This document shows positions 8,784 to 18,277 of a DNA stretch of 64,000 nucleotides, one piece after another. Both the position numbers and the translations under genes were made by a program. The DNA comes from Pseudofrankia inefficax (lineage in GTDB: Bacteria > Actinomycetota > Actinomycetes > Frankiales > Frankiaceae), in the NCBI RefSeq assembly GCF_000166135.1, contig NC_014666.1, positions 2,852,001 through 2,916,000 of the forward strand, written 5' to 3'. The first letter of the stretch is position 1; each line of letters opens with the position of its first letter. The notes under the pieces were generated by a model. It ran no database searches. It had not been told where the DNA came from and saw nothing but the letters and a program-made list of their open reading frames with translations.

Positions 8784-9986
8784 ATGTCTTCGCCGATCAC
8801 CCGGTTCCTGCGCGGCCAGCACGCCTTCGACTTCATCGGCCGACGCCGGGTCTGGTACATCATCTCGGGCGTACTGCTCACGATCTGCGTCCTGAGCATG
8901 ATCGTGCGAGGCTTCTCGCTGGGCATCGACTTCTCCGGCGGCGCGGTCTTCCAGTTCCCGTCCAAGGGCCACTCGATCGAGGACGCCCGCGGTGCCCTGC
9001 ACCACGCCGGGGTCAACGCGGACGATGCGGTCATCCAGGAACTGCAGACCAGCAAGCAGCTGCGGGTGCAGACCCCGGTCCTCACCGACACCCAGACGAC
9101 CAAGGTGACGACCGCGATCGAGCAGGACTTCGGCGTGAAGTCCAACGAGATCGACATCTCGACGGTCGGCGCCTCGTGGGGCTCGACCATCACCAACAAA
9201 GCCATCGAAGGCCTTGTGATCTTCCTGGTCCTGGTGATGGTGTACCTGTCGGTCCGGTTCGAGTGGAAGATGGCGGCCGCCGCGATGGCGGCGCTGGTCC
9301 ACGACCTGGTCGTGACGCTCGGCGTCTACTCGCTGATCGGCTTCGAGGTCACCCCGGACACGGTCATCGCCGTGCTGGCCATCCTCGGCTTCTCGCTGTA
9401 CGACACCGTCGTCGTGTTCGACCGGATACGCGAGAACACGGCCGGGATGGCGACCTCCAGCAAGCGCACCTACGCCGAGGCCACGAACGACTCGCTCAAC
9501 GAGACCCTGATCCGGTCGCTGAACACCTCGTTCATCGCGCTGATCCCGGTCGCGTCCCTGTTGTTCGTCGGCGCCGGGCTGCTGGGCGCCGGCACGTTGA
9601 AGGACCTGGCGCTGGCTCAGTTCGTCGGCATCGCCTCCGGTACGTACTCGTCGATCTTCATCGCCGCGCCGCTGCTGGTCGACTTCAAGCGGTCCGAGCA
9701 GGCGGTCAAGGCCCTCGACGCCCGGGTCACCCGGGCCAGGACGAGCGCCGCCCGCTCCGCGGCCGAGACGGCCAAGGCCGGGTCGGGACCGGCGCCGGGT
9801 GGGCGATCCCAGGCCTACACCGTCGCGTATGCCACGGACGGGCCTGAGGTGGGCGACGACCGAACGCCGGCGCCGGCCGGGGCGACACCCCGACGGCCCG
9901 GAACCCGACCGGCGGCGGGCCGCGGGCCCGCCGCGGCGCGCCGAAGCGGTGGACGCGGTCGCTCCGGCGGCAGGAAGCGGCGGTAA
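8784..9986 (+). CDS. secF: Protein translocase subunit SecF
   Basis: SecF is the partner of SecD in the RND-type translocation motor. The 400-residue protein shows helix 1 (VWYIISGVLLTICVLSMIV), GIDFSGGAVFQF, an outside domain, and the C-terminal membrane block with YDTVVVFDRIREN and SLNTSFIALIPVASLLF. The last 80 residues are a basic Arg/Ala/Gly/Pro tail ending GRGRSGGRKRR. It starts immediately after secD, with the purine run GGGAGTCCTGAG as ribosome-binding site, and precedes apt by 9 bp. Confidence 0.95.
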   Translation: MSSPITRFLRGQHAFDFIGRRRVWYIISGVLLTICVLSMIVRGFSLGIDFSGGAVFQFPSKGHSIEDARGALHHAGVNADDAVIQELQTSKQLRVQTPVLTDTQTTKVTTAIEQDFGVKSNEIDISTVGASWGSTITNKAIEGLVIFLVLVMVYLSVRFEWKMAAAAMAALVHDLVVTLGVYSLIGFEVTPDTVIAVLAILGFSLYDTVVVFDRIRENTAGMATSSKRTYAEATNDSLNETLIRSLNTSFIALIPVASLLFVGAGLLGAGTLKDLALAQFVGIASGTYSSIFIAAPLLVDFKRSEQAVKALDARVTRARTSAARSAAETAKAGSGPAPGGRSQAYTVAYATDGPEVGDDRTPAPAGATPRRPGTRPAAGRGPAAARRSGGRGRSGGRKRR

Positions 9987-9995
9987 GAAGGCGCC

Positions 9996-10556
9996 ATGAC
10001 AAGCATCGACACCCCACAGGACGCGGCGCTGGCCGCGGGCGCCGAGGCGCTGCGCACCCATGTGCGCGACGTCCACGACTTCCCGCAGCCCGGGGTGGTG
10101 TTCAAGGACATCACCCCGCTGCTGGCCACCCCGGCCGCGTTCGGAACCGTCATCGGGGCGCTCGCCGAGACCGCCCGGCGGGCCGGCGCGACCGTCGTCG
10201 CCGGGATCGAGGCCCGCGGCTTCCTGCTGGCCGCGCCGGTCGCGGACCGGGTGGGCGCCGGGATCGTGCCGATCCGCAAGCAGGGCAAGCTTCCCGGCCG
10301 TACCGTCGCCGAGTCCTACGCCCTGGAGTACGGCACGGCCACGCTGGAGATCCACCATGACGCGGTCGGCCCGGGGGACCGGGTGCTCATCGTCGACGAC
10401 GTGCTCGCCACCGGTGGCACTGCCGCCGCCGCGGCGAACCTGATCCGGCACGGCGGCGCCGAGGTCCTCGGCCTCGCCGTCCTGATGGAGCTCACGTTCC
10501 TCGCCGGCCGTGAGCGGATTCCGTCACTCGATGTGACCGCCCTGCTGGCAATCTGA
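9996..10556 (+). CDS. apt: Adenine phosphoribosyltransferase
   Basis: Apt salvages adenine by transferring ribose 5-phosphate from PRPP to give AMP. The 186-residue protein has the type-I phosphoribosyltransferase fold with FPQPGVVFKDITPLL near the N-terminus, the adenine-binding region AGIEARGFLLAAPVAD, and the PRPP loop VLIVDDVLATGGTA. ATG 9996 is preceded by AAGAAGG. It lies between secF and rel, a standard actinobacterial arrangement that puts purine salvage beside ppGpp metabolism. Confidence 0.96.
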   Translation: MTSIDTPQDAALAAGAEALRTHVRDVHDFPQPGVVFKDITPLLATPAAFGTVIGALAETARRAGATVVAGIEARGFLLAAPVADRVGAGIVPIRKQGKLPGRTVAESYALEYGTATLEIHHDAVGPGDRVLIVDDVLATGGTAAAAANLIRHGGAEVLGLAVLMELTFLAGRERIPSLDVTALLAI

Positions 10557-10853
10557 CCGTCGCTCGCCGACTCCTCCGCATCCGTCCGATTCACGGGAGA
10601 CGCGAGGGTGACTGGCTGCGGCCGGTCGAGGCGCGCTGTCCGGGGGGACCGCCGGGGAGTCGGGCCTGGACTCCGCCTGACCAGCCAGGCGGTTCCGGCT
10701 CGACGGGCAGTCATAAGTTCCCTGACCGTGGGCAGAACTGAGCCTGCCGGCCGGTCTGGCCATGGGGATCACACCGCGAGGGCCCGGGTTGCGGAAGGAC
10801 CGCGGCTAACCCAGCGTTAGTCTCGAAGTCATACTTTCCGGCAGGAGCAACCC
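10557..10853. other. Intergenic region containing the rel promoter
   Basis: About 300 bp without a convincing gene. Just upstream of rel an inverted repeat CTAAC-N5-GTTAG occupies 10806-10820, with AT-richer DNA (CATACTTT) after it, which may be the promoter. The rel ribosome-binding site AGGAG lies at 10843-10847. Confidence 0.4.
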
Positions 10854-13562
10854 GTGCCCGACGCAGTCCCGGTGACCACCGGCGCCACGCTCCCGGCGTC
10901 CGGGCCCGCCAAGGGCCCGGCCCCGGAGCGGCGTCGCGTGCCGTCCGGGACCGCCGCGGGCGCTGGCGGGGACGGGACAACCGGCGCCCGGCGCGACGAC
11001 GCAGCCGAACCGGGACTCGGCACCGAGCCCGGCCCAGGCACCTCGGCGAACGGCGGAGAGGCGCTGGTCACCCCGCCGGACGACGGCTTCGGCGCGGGCG
11101 CCGTCGGGGACGACGCACCGGCCCTGGAGTCGCCCGGCGCGGGCAACGGCGCCGCGGGCCCCGCCGCGGGCCCCGTCGGTGGCCCCTCGGTGGTCGCCAT
11201 CGGCGGCGGCCTGCTCGCCCACGGCGGTGTGCTCGCCGTCGGCCGGCTGGGCGGCCCGGGGGAGCTGCCCGAGGACGGTTCCCCGGTCCCGCCGCGGCTG
11301 GGCCACGAGTCGCCACCGGTGCCCCGGCGGCTGCGGGCCCGGCTGTCCCGGCTCTCGGCGCACCGCGCCACGCCGCCGTCCGCGCTCGACCCGGTGATCC
11401 GCGGCGTGGTCGCCAACCACCCGAAGGCGGACACCGGCCCGGTCCAGCTGGCCTTCCAGGTCGCCGACGCCGCGCACGCTGGCCAGGTCCGCGCCTCCGG
11501 CCACCCCTACATCACGCACCCGATCGCCGTCGCCGGCATCCTGGCCGATCTGGGCATGGACGTCCCCACGCTGTGCGCGGCGCTGCTGCACGACACGCTC
11601 GAGGAGACGACGCTCACCGTCGAGCAGATCCGCGAGCAGTTCGGCGACCAGGTCGCGCTCATCGTCGACGCGGTCAGCCGGCTGCAGAAGGTCAACGCCG
11701 GCGAGATGGCGCAGGCGGAGATGATCCGCCGGATGGTGATCGCGATGGCCCGTGACCCGCGCGCGCTGGTCGTCAAGCTCGCCGACCGGCTGCACAACAT
11801 GCGCACGCTGCGCTTCCTGCCCGAGCACCGCCAGGAGCGCAAGGCCCGGCAGACCCTCGAGGTCTACGCGCCGCTGGCGCACCGGCTCGGGATGAACTCG
11901 CTGAAGTGGGAGCTGGAGGACCTCTCGTTCGCCGCGCTCTACCCGAAGCGCTACGACGAGATCGTCCGGCTCGTCGCCGACCGGGCGCCGAGCCGGGACG
12001 TCTACCTCGACGACGTCACCGCGCAGGTGCAGGGCTACCTCGCCGCGGCGGGCATCGAGTCGGTGGTCGTCGGCCGGCCCAAGCACTACTACTCGATCTA
12101 CCAGAAGATGGTCGTGCGCGGCCGGTCCTTCGACGACATCTACGACCTGGTCGGCATCCGGGTGCTGGTCGACTCGGTCCGGGACTGCTACGCGGCGCTG
12201 GGCACCGTCCACGCGAACTGGAAGCCGATCCCGGGCCGGTTCAAGGACTACATCGCGATGCCCAAGTACAACATGTACCAGTCGCTGCACACGACGGTGA
12301 TCGGCCCGGAGGGCAAGCCGGTCGAGCTGCAGATCCGCACGCACGGCATGCACAACCGGGCCGAGTACGGCATCGCCGCCCACTGGAAGTACAAGGAGGA
12401 CGGTCGGACCGCCAGCCGCCGCCGTGCCGCCGACCCGGACCTGACCAGCTGGCTGCGCCAGATCCTCGACTGGCAGCGCGAGTCCGCGGACCCGGGTGAG
12501 TTCCTCGACAGCCTGCGGTTCGAGGCACCGGCCGACGAGGTCTTCGTGTTCACCCCGAAGGGCGACGTCATCCCGCTGCCCGCCGGGTCGACCCCGGTCG
12601 ACTTCGCCTACGCCGTGCACACCGACGTCGGCAACCAGTGCGTCGGCGCGCGGATCAACGGCCGGCTCGTCGCCCTCGACACCGCGCTCGACAACGGCGA
12701 CACCGTCGAGGTCTTCACCTCGCGGGCGCAGTCCGCCGGCCCGAGCGAGGACTGGCTGACCTTCGTCCGCTCGTCCAGGGCCCGCTCGAAGATCCGCCAG
12801 TGGCACGCGCGGGAGCGGCGGGAGGACGCCGTCGTCGCCGGCCGGGACGCCATCGCGCGCACGCTGCGCCGCCACGGCCTGCCGCTGACCAGGCTGATGA
12901 CCGGCGAAGGCCTGCTCACCCTGGCCAAGGAGCTCGGCTACTCCGACGTCAGCGCGCTGTACGCCGGCGTGGGCGAGAACAACATCAGCGCACAGGCGGT
13001 CGTCAACCGGCTACTGAGCGCGATGGGAAGCCCGGAGGCGACCGAGGAGGACGTCGCCGACGTCGTCCTGCCGATCCGCCCGCTGCGCCGTTCCACCGGC
13101 GACCCGGGCGTACTGGTCTCCGGGACCGCCGACATCTGGGTGAAGCTGGCCCGGTGCTGCACGCCGATGCCGGGCGACGAGATCGCCGGCCTGGTGACCA
13201 GGGGCCGGGGCGTGTCGGTGCACCGCGCGGACTGCACCAACGTCGGCGAGGTCAGCTCGACTTCGGCGGACCGCTTCGTCGACGTCGAGTGGGCACCGTC
13301 GTCCGGCTCGGTGTTCCTGGTGGTGATCCAGGTCGAGGCGATGGACCGGGCGAAGCTGCTCTCGGACGTCACCCGGGTGCTGTCCGACCACCACGTCAAC
13401 ATCCTGTCCGCGTCGGTGACCACGAACCGCGAGCAGGTGGCGATCAGTCGCTTCACCTTCGAGATGGGGGACGCCAAGCACCTAGGCCAGGTTCTGGCCG
13501 CGGTCCGGCGGATCGACGGGGTCTATGACTGTTTCCGTGTCACGTCTGGCGTACAGGGCTAG
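10854..13562 (+). CDS. rel: RelA/SpoT homologue 1: (p)ppGpp synthetase/hydrolase (long Rel)
   Basis: Rel makes and degrades the alarmone (p)ppGpp. Domains in order in this 902-residue protein: a low-complexity N-terminus of about 170 residues; the HD hydrolase ([12 protein letters not shown]246-D247 in [21 protein letters not shown]); the synthetase with R408/K410 in [21 protein letters not shown] and catalytic E491 in VELQIRT; TGS ([14 protein letters not shown]); a zinc-finger region ([12 protein letters not shown]); and a C-terminal ACT domain. The hydrolase ED pair is E250-E251 here, an Asp-to-Glu change, while synthetase motifs are intact. The GTG start has AGGAG 6 bp ahead. A paralogue follows 91 bp downstream. 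Confidence 0.94.
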   Translation: MPDAVPVTTGATLPASGPAKGPAPERRRVPSGTAAGAGGDGTTGARRDDAAEPGLGTEPGPGTSANGGEALVTPPDDGFGAGAVGDDAPALESPGAGNGAAGPAAGPVGGPSVVAIGGGLLAHGGVLAVGRLGGPGELPEDGSPVPPRLGHESPPVPRRLRARLSRLSAHRATPPSALDPVIRGVVANHPKADTGPVQLAFQVADAAHAGQVRASGHPYITHPIAVAGILADLGMDVPTLCAALLHDTLEETTLTVEQIREQFGDQVALIVDAVSRLQKVNAGEMAQAEMIRRMVIAMARDPRALVVKLADRLHNMRTLRFLPEHRQERKARQTLEVYAPLAHRLGMNSLKWELEDLSFAALYPKRYDEIVRLVADRAPSRDVYLDDVTAQVQGYLAAAGIESVVVGRPKHYYSIYQKMVVRGRSFDDIYDLVGIRVLVDSVRDCYAALGTVHANWKPIPGRFKDYIAMPKYNMYQSLHTTVIGPEGKPVELQIRTHGMHNRAEYGIAAHWKYKEDGRTASRRRAADPDLTSWLRQILDWQRESADPGEFLDSLRFEAPADEVFVFTPKGDVIPLPAGSTPVDFAYAVHTDVGNQCVGARINGRLVALDTALDNGDTVEVFTSRAQSAGPSEDWLTFVRSSRARSKIRQWHARERREDAVVAGRDAIARTLRRHGLPLTRLMTGEGLLTLAKELGYSDVSALYAGVGENNISAQAVVNRLLSAMGSPEATEEDVADVVLPIRPLRRSTGDPGVLVSGTADIWVKLARCCTPMPGDEIAGLVTRGRGVSVHRADCTNVGEVSSTSADRFVDVEWAPSSGSVFLVVIQVEAMDRAKLLSDVTRVLSDHHVNILSASVTTNREQVAISRFTFEMGDAKHLGQVLAAVRRIDGVYDCFRVTSGVQG

Positions 13563-13587
13563 GCGGGCCGTGACCGAGGGAGGTGCG

Positions 13588-13629
13588 ATGACGATGAAAC
13601 TGTCTCGTCGCGCCTCCTTCGGTCTTTAG
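13588..13629 (+). CDS. 13-codon leader ORF upstream of the second RSH gene
   Basis: ATG 13588 is preceded by a strong GAGGGAGG ribosome-binding site at ideal spacing and encodes MTMKLSRRASFGL followed by TAG at 13627-13629. Its end lies inside the hairpin that pairs with the ribosome-binding site of the next gene. A short peptide with a strong start signal and such a position is typical of regulatory leader ORFs. The peptide itself has no recognised family. Translation is inferred, not shown. Confidence 0.5.
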   Translation: MTMKLSRRASFGL

Positions 13630-13642
13630 GGAAAGACGGAGG
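13613..13642 (+). promoter_or_regulatory. Leader hairpin pairing with the Shine-Dalgarno of RSH 2
   Basis: CCTCC (13613-13617) can pair with GGAGG (13638-13642), and GTCTTT (13622-13627) with AAAGAC (13632-13637), with a four-base bulge on one side and a four-base loop. GGAGG is the best ribosome-binding site for the gene starting at 13654. A ribosome finishing the 13-codon ORF would occupy the left arm and release the site. Confidence 0.5.
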
Positions 13643-13653
13643 GCGGGGGCGCG

Positions 13654-16359
13654 ATGGACACTGGGGCGCGGGCAGCACTGCCAGCCGGTGGCAGTCTGTC
13701 CCCGGACGTCGCGGCCCAGCAGGCCGTCGGCGACGAGGCCCGTCCGCTCGGCGCCGCCCGGACGGCGAGCCACCGGCTGGCCCATCTCGCCCGGCGGGTC
13801 GCCTCGGCCCGGGGCGGGCAGATCCCGCCGGAGCTGCGCGGCATCGTCGAGGCGCACCGCGACTTCCACCCCAGGGCCGAGATCGGCGGGGTGATCCAGG
13901 CCTACCAGGCCGCCGAGCGGTTCCACCACGGCCAGATGCGCCGCAGCGGTGACCCGTACATCGTCCATCCGCTCGGCGTCGCCGAGATCCTCGCCGAGCT
14001 CGGGGTCGACACCACGACCCTGGTCGCGAGCCTGCTGCACGACACCGTCGAGGACACCGGCGCGACCCTCGAGGTGCTGGCCGACGAGTTCGGCACCGAG
14101 GTCGCGAACCTGGTCGACGGCGTCACCAAGCTGGACAAGATGCGCTTCGGCGACGCGGCCGAGGCCGAGACGCTGCGCAAGCTGATCGTGGCGCTGGCCA
14201 AGGACTACCGGGTCCTGGTCATCAAGATCGCGGACCGGCTGCACAACATGCGCACGCTGGAGTTCATGTCGCCGCCCAAGCAGGCCAAGATCTCCCAGGT
14301 CACGCTGGAGATCCTCGCGCCGCTGGCGCACCGCCTCGGGGTCAGCGTGATCAAGCGCGAGCTGGAGGACCGGGCGTTCGCCGTCCTCGACCCGGACCAG
14401 TACCGGCGCACCCAGGAGCTCGTGGACGACCTGACCGCCGCCGAGCGGGAGAGCGGCCAGCTCGCGGCGGTCGTCGCCCGGCTGCGGGCCGGGCTCGGCG
14501 AGGCGAAGATCAACGGCGAGGTGTCCGTCCGCCTGAGCCACCTGTTCTCGATCTACAAGCGGGCCCAGGACCGGGGCCGGCCGCCGCGGGACTACTACGA
14601 CGTCGTCCGGGTGCTGGTGCTGGTCGAGGACGTCCGGGACTGCTACGCCGCCCTCGGGGTCATCCACGGCCTCTGGCGCCCGGTACCCGGCCGGCTGCGC
14701 GACTTCGTCGCCACCCCGAAGTTCAACATGTACCAGTCGCTGCACACCACGGTCACCGACGCCACCGGGCACGCCGTCGACATCCAGATCCGCACCCCGC
14801 AGATGCACGTCCTGGCGGAGACCGGCATCGTCGCCCGCCCGGTCGGCGAGAGCGCGGACGGCGCCCGCCTGGAGGGCCTGTCGTGGCTGCACAGCCTGCT
14901 GGACTGGGAGGGCGACGCGAAGGACCCCGGCGAGTTCCTGGAGTCGCTGTCCAGCGACCTGGACTCCGACGAGGTGCTGGCCTTCACCCCGAAGGGCAAG
15001 GCGATCGCGCTGCCGGCCCGGTCATCTCCGGTCGACGTGGCCTACGCGGTACACACCGACGTCGGCCACCGGGCGGTCGGCGCCCGGGTCAACGGCCGCC
15101 TGGTGCCGTTGCACACCCGGCTGCGCAACGGTGACGTGGTCGAGATCCTCACCTCGAACCTGCCCCATGCCGGGCCGTCGGAGGACTGGCTGTCGTTCGT
15201 GAAGACGGCCCGCGCCCGGGTGCGCATCCGCCGCCGCCTCGCCCGCGGCCGGCGTGAGCCCGTCGACTCCTCCAGCGGCAGCCGGCACAGCCCGGCGCCG
15301 GAGGCCGTCGTCCCGGAGGGGGCCGCGCCCGCGCGGCGCCCGGACGAGGCCGTGGCGGCCGCCACGGTGGCGCCCACGGCGCCGCGGACGCCGGCCGGGA
15401 CGAGCGGGCCGCCGGCCGGCTCCACCGCCATGGAAGGCCCCGACACGCGGGCGGTGGCGCGTGCCGCCGCCCTCACCCCGACGGGGCCCGTGGTGGGCTC
15501 CCTGGACGCGGCCCCGGGCGCCGGCGGCGAGCCTGCGGCGACCCCGCCCGGAGACCGGCCCGCGCGCACGTCCGCCTGGCCGGCGGCGGACGGCGCGGCG
15601 GGAGTGAGCGAGCCGGCGGTGGCGAGCTTGGCCCCGACCGCCGAGGCGGCCCCGGCGAGTGCGGTGGCCCGGCCGGGCACGGTCGGCGTGGCGGCCGCTG
15701 GCCTGGCGGACCTGGCGATGGCGGGCGCGGGGACGGCCGCCGACGCCGATCTTGCAGTCGCCGGCGCGGCGGCGGCCGTCTCCGGTGGCACGGTCCCGGG
15801 GCGGTCCGCGCCGGGCTCGGGTGGGCGCCGGTCGCGGCCGGCCCCAGCCCCCGTGGAAGGCAGACGGCCGACGCCGGCCTGGGCGGGCGTCGCGTCGCTG
15901 GACGGGCGCCCGGACGCCCCGGTGCGGATCGCCCGCTGCTGCCTGCCGCTGCCGGGGGACGAGCTCATCGGCTTCGTCACCCATCACGGCGCTCACCACC
16001 AGGCCGTGACGCTGCACCGCCAGGAGTGCGCGAACGCCCGGCCGGGCGGGACGGCGGCGCCGGTGCGGGAGCCGGTGGGCGTGCTGCACTGGGAGGTGCC
16101 GCCGGCGCACGCCTTCCCGGCGGAGATCGCCGTCGAGGCGTTCGACCGGTACGGGCTGCTCGCGGACATCACCGAGGTGCTCTCGGACACCGCGGCGGGA
16201 CTGCGGGCCGCGTCGACCTCGACCTCCGAGGACCGGGTGGCGCACGCCCGGTTCACCGTCGAGGTGACCGGTCCGCGCCAGCTTGAGGCGGTCCTGGCCG
16301 CGGTGCGCGGGGTCGGCGGCGTCTACGACTGTTATCGGGCCTGTCAGACCGCGTCATAG
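13654..16359 (+). CDS. RelA/SpoT homologue 2, hydrolase-like with degenerate synthetase
   Basis: This 901-residue paralogue has the same plan as the preceding gene. The HD domain is complete: DPYIVHPLGVAEIL, H129-D130 and E133-D134 in LLHDTVEDT, and [12 protein letters not shown]. In the synthetase region the RxK substrate motif reads R293-L-S295 (lysine lost), and the catalytic glutamate is D376 in VDIQIRT. The family's YDLVAIR is YDVVRVLV. TGS (VLAFTPKGKAIALP) is kept. A roughly 190-residue Ala/Pro/Gly linker then separates TGS from the zinc finger (CCLPLPGDELIG) and ACT domain. I infer mainly (p)ppGpp hydrolysis or regulation. Confidence 0.85.
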   Translation: MDTGARAALPAGGSLSPDVAAQQAVGDEARPLGAARTASHRLAHLARRVASARGGQIPPELRGIVEAHRDFHPRAEIGGVIQAYQAAERFHHGQMRRSGDPYIVHPLGVAEILAELGVDTTTLVASLLHDTVEDTGATLEVLADEFGTEVANLVDGVTKLDKMRFGDAAEAETLRKLIVALAKDYRVLVIKIADRLHNMRTLEFMSPPKQAKISQVTLEILAPLAHRLGVSVIKRELEDRAFAVLDPDQYRRTQELVDDLTAAERESGQLAAVVARLRAGLGEAKINGEVSVRLSHLFSIYKRAQDRGRPPRDYYDVVRVLVLVEDVRDCYAALGVIHGLWRPVPGRLRDFVATPKFNMYQSLHTTVTDATGHAVDIQIRTPQMHVLAETGIVARPVGESADGARLEGLSWLHSLLDWEGDAKDPGEFLESLSSDLDSDEVLAFTPKGKAIALPARSSPVDVAYAVHTDVGHRAVGARVNGRLVPLHTRLRNGDVVEILTSNLPHAGPSEDWLSFVKTARARVRIRRRLARGRREPVDSSSGSRHSPAPEAVVPEGAAPARRPDEAVAAATVAPTAPRTPAGTSGPPAGSTAMEGPDTRAVARAAALTPTGPVVGSLDAAPGAGGEPAATPPGDRPARTSAWPAADGAAGVSEPAVASLAPTAEAAPASAVARPGTVGVAAAGLADLAMAGAGTAADADLAVAGAAAAVSGGTVPGRSAPGSGGRRSRPAPAPVEGRRPTPAWAGVASLDGRPDAPVRIARCCLPLPGDELIGFVTHHGAHHQAVTLHRQECANARPGGTAAPVREPVGVLHWEVPPAHAFPAEIAVEAFDRYGLLADITEVLSDTAAGLRAASTSTSEDRVAHARFTVEVTGPRQLEAVLAAVRGVGGVYDCYRACQTAS

Positions 16360-16636
16360 TCCTCGCCCGGTAACGCGGCCCGCGCGTCCGGGGGTTTGTC
16401 GTGAACCAGTGGTCTCGCGGTGGGCGGGCGCAATTGCATATGCACGGGCGAATTGCGACCGAGAGCCGGCCGCGGCGGACTGAGCCGCTTTCGCGCGGCG
16501 CGCATTGTCCGACAGGTCGGAATTCTGCCCGGAATCCCGACTCCGCTGGCGAACCGGACGGCCGCCAACAAGGAAATGTCAACCGGCCGGCGGACGGGTT
16601 GCCCGATTCGTGCCGCCAGGGCGCCTACGGCGAGGC
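16360..16636. other. Convergent intergenic region between RSH 2 and the XRE regulator
   Basis: This 277-bp stretch is noticeably less GC-rich than its flanks and contains the small palindromes GCAATTGC and TGCATATGCA near 16430-16443. No coding frame has normal codon bias. I see no textbook terminator, although GCAATT/AATTGC arms could pair. Confidence 0.4.
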
Positions 16637-18277
16637 TCAGGCGAGCACGCGCAGCTGCTCGTCGAGGTCGCGGACCGGCTGCGAGGACTGCCACGGCACC
16701 AGCCGCTCGCGGACCCGCTGCACCCGCGCGAAGCCGAGCGAGAAGTCCGTCTGCGCGACAACCGCCAGCGCGTCGGCGGCGAACCGGCAGGCGGCGTCGA
16801 TGTCGCGCCGGGCCAGGTGCACGTCCGCGATGTCCCCCAGCAGCAGTGAGCGCTTCTTGGTCGCCGCCGGCCCGGCGGCGCGCAGTGCCTCGATCGCCGC
16901 GGCGTAGGCCGCGGTCGGCCGGCGCAGCCGGGTGAAGGTGGTGACCCGCAGGCCGTCGAGGCGGCCACGGTCGAAGAAGCCGGTCCAGACCCGGTCGTCG
17001 GTCGGCTCCGCCTTGTCGAACGACTCCTGCGCCCGGTCGAGCGCGGCCATGGCGGCCCGGCCGTCGCCGCGGGCGGCCTGCTCCTCGGCCTCCCTGGCGG
17101 CGAGCCAGGCCCTGGTCAGCGGGCTCGCGCTGGCGCCGATCCGCCGCTGCGCCTCGGCGAGCAGGGCGCAGGCCTGGTCGTGGCGGCCGGCACCGCCCGG
17201 CTGGTAGCTCTCGTACCCGAGCACGCAGGCCCACAGCGCCGGGTCGTCGGCCTCGCGGGCCGCCTCGATCGCCACCCGGTAGTAGGCCAGCGCGGAGGCG
17301 TTGTCGCCCAGGTCGAACGCGAGCCAGCCGGCGAGCGCCGCGGTCTCGCCCGCGGTGCTGGCGAGCTGGCGCCGCGCCGGCGACCGGGTCGTCGACTCGA
17401 GCAGCTGGGCGAGCGTGGCCAGGTGGCCGGTGACCCGGCCCATCAGGGTGCGCGCGGGCACCCGCTCCTCCAGGCCGAAAAGGCCGGCGGTGTGCTGGGA
17501 AAGCTGGTGGGCCAGCTCCGGGGTGACCGGGCTGCGCTGGCGCAGCGCCGCGGACAGCCGGTCCCAGGGCGACTCGTCGCTCGCGCCGGCCGCAGCGGCG
17601 ACCGGCCCCGCGGCGCCGCTCGCGGCCACCATGCGCAGGAAGTCGCGCCGTTCGGCCGGGACGCCGCGCAGGTCGGTCGGCTCGTCCGCGCCAAGGCCAA
17701 TGGACGGAACACCGTCGACCGGAATTCCGGGAAGGCCGGCCAGCATATTTCCGGCCAACGATTCCACGCAGTCGGCCATGACCGGGAATGCGGGCGGAAT
17801 TCCGATCGAGGCCATTCCCGTCATCGGGTCGTCCTCGATGAAACCGAGTTCGGCGGACGAGCGGTGGAAAAGCGCGCGCAGGAGCCGCTGGTAACGCAGG
17901 CTCGGCTTCTTGTCGCCCTTTTCCCACTTGCAGATCATGTTGCCGGTGACGCCGGCCTCGCGGCCCTCGTGGAGCACCGCGAAACGGCGCAGCTCGACGG
18001 CGAGGCGTTCCTGCGACCAGCCCTTCTCCTCCCGGCACAGCCGCAGCCGGCCGTTCGGGGTCCGGCCGGAGCCGGAGCCGGAGTCCGGCGCGAGGTCCAT
18101 GTCGGCCGGCGGCCGGGCCGCGGGTGGCGTGTGACCAGCGCCACTACCGCCGATGCCGCGGGGGTGGGTGGCGGCGCGGCCGTGGTCGCCGGTGGCGCCG
18201 GCCAGGCCGCGGCGTGAGGGCACCGTCGCCGGACGGATCGCGCCCGCGCGCGCCGCAGCCCCGAGCGATATCGGCAT
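16637..18277 (-). CDS. XRE-family transcriptional regulator with TPR-like C-terminal domain
   Basis: A 546-residue protein. An N-terminal Ala/Gly/Pro region is followed by a helix-turn-helix (about residues 73-120: LRLCREEKGWSQERLAVEL, then GNMICKWEKGDKKPS). The C-terminal half is a helical-repeat domain rich in Ala/Leu/Arg, as in Streptomyces-type XRE/TPR regulators. An internal RRDFLRMVAASGAAGP segment resembles a twin-arginine signal but is far from the N-terminus and is common in this family. I choose ATG 18277 since GGAGG lies 6 bp upstream. Target genes are unknown; the divergent helicase gene is one candidate. Confidence 0.8.
   Translation of the reverse strand: MPISLGAAARAGAIRPATVPSRRGLAGATGDHGRAATHPRGIGGSGAGHTPPAARPPADMDLAPDSGSGSGRTPNGRLRLCREEKGWSQERLAVELRRFAVLHEGREAGVTGNMICKWEKGDKKPSLRYQRLLRALFHRSSAELGFIEDDPMTGMASIGIPPAFPVMADCVESLAGNMLAGLPGIPVDGVPSIGLGADEPTDLRGVPAERRDFLRMVAASGAAGPVAAAAGASDESPWDRLSAALRQRSPVTPELAHQLSQHTAGLFGLEERVPARTLMGRVTGHLATLAQLLESTTRSPARRQLASTAGETAALAGWLAFDLGDNASALAYYRVAIEAAREADDPALWACVLGYESYQPGGAGRHDQACALLAEAQRRIGASASPLTRAWLAAREAEEQAARGDGRAAMAALDRAQESFDKAEPTDDRVWTGFFDRGRLDGLRVTTFTRLRRPTAAYAAAIEALRAAGPAATKKRSLLLGDIADVHLARRDIDAACRFAADALAVVAQTDFSLGFARVQRVRERLVPWQSSQPVRDLDEQLRVLA

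Noticed and set aside
17580-17660. Twin-arginine-like signal (RRDFLRMVAASGAAG) in the XRE regulator
   Set aside because: It is more than 200 residues from the N-terminus, after a DNA-binding domain, so it cannot act as an export signal; the motif recurs in this regulator family.
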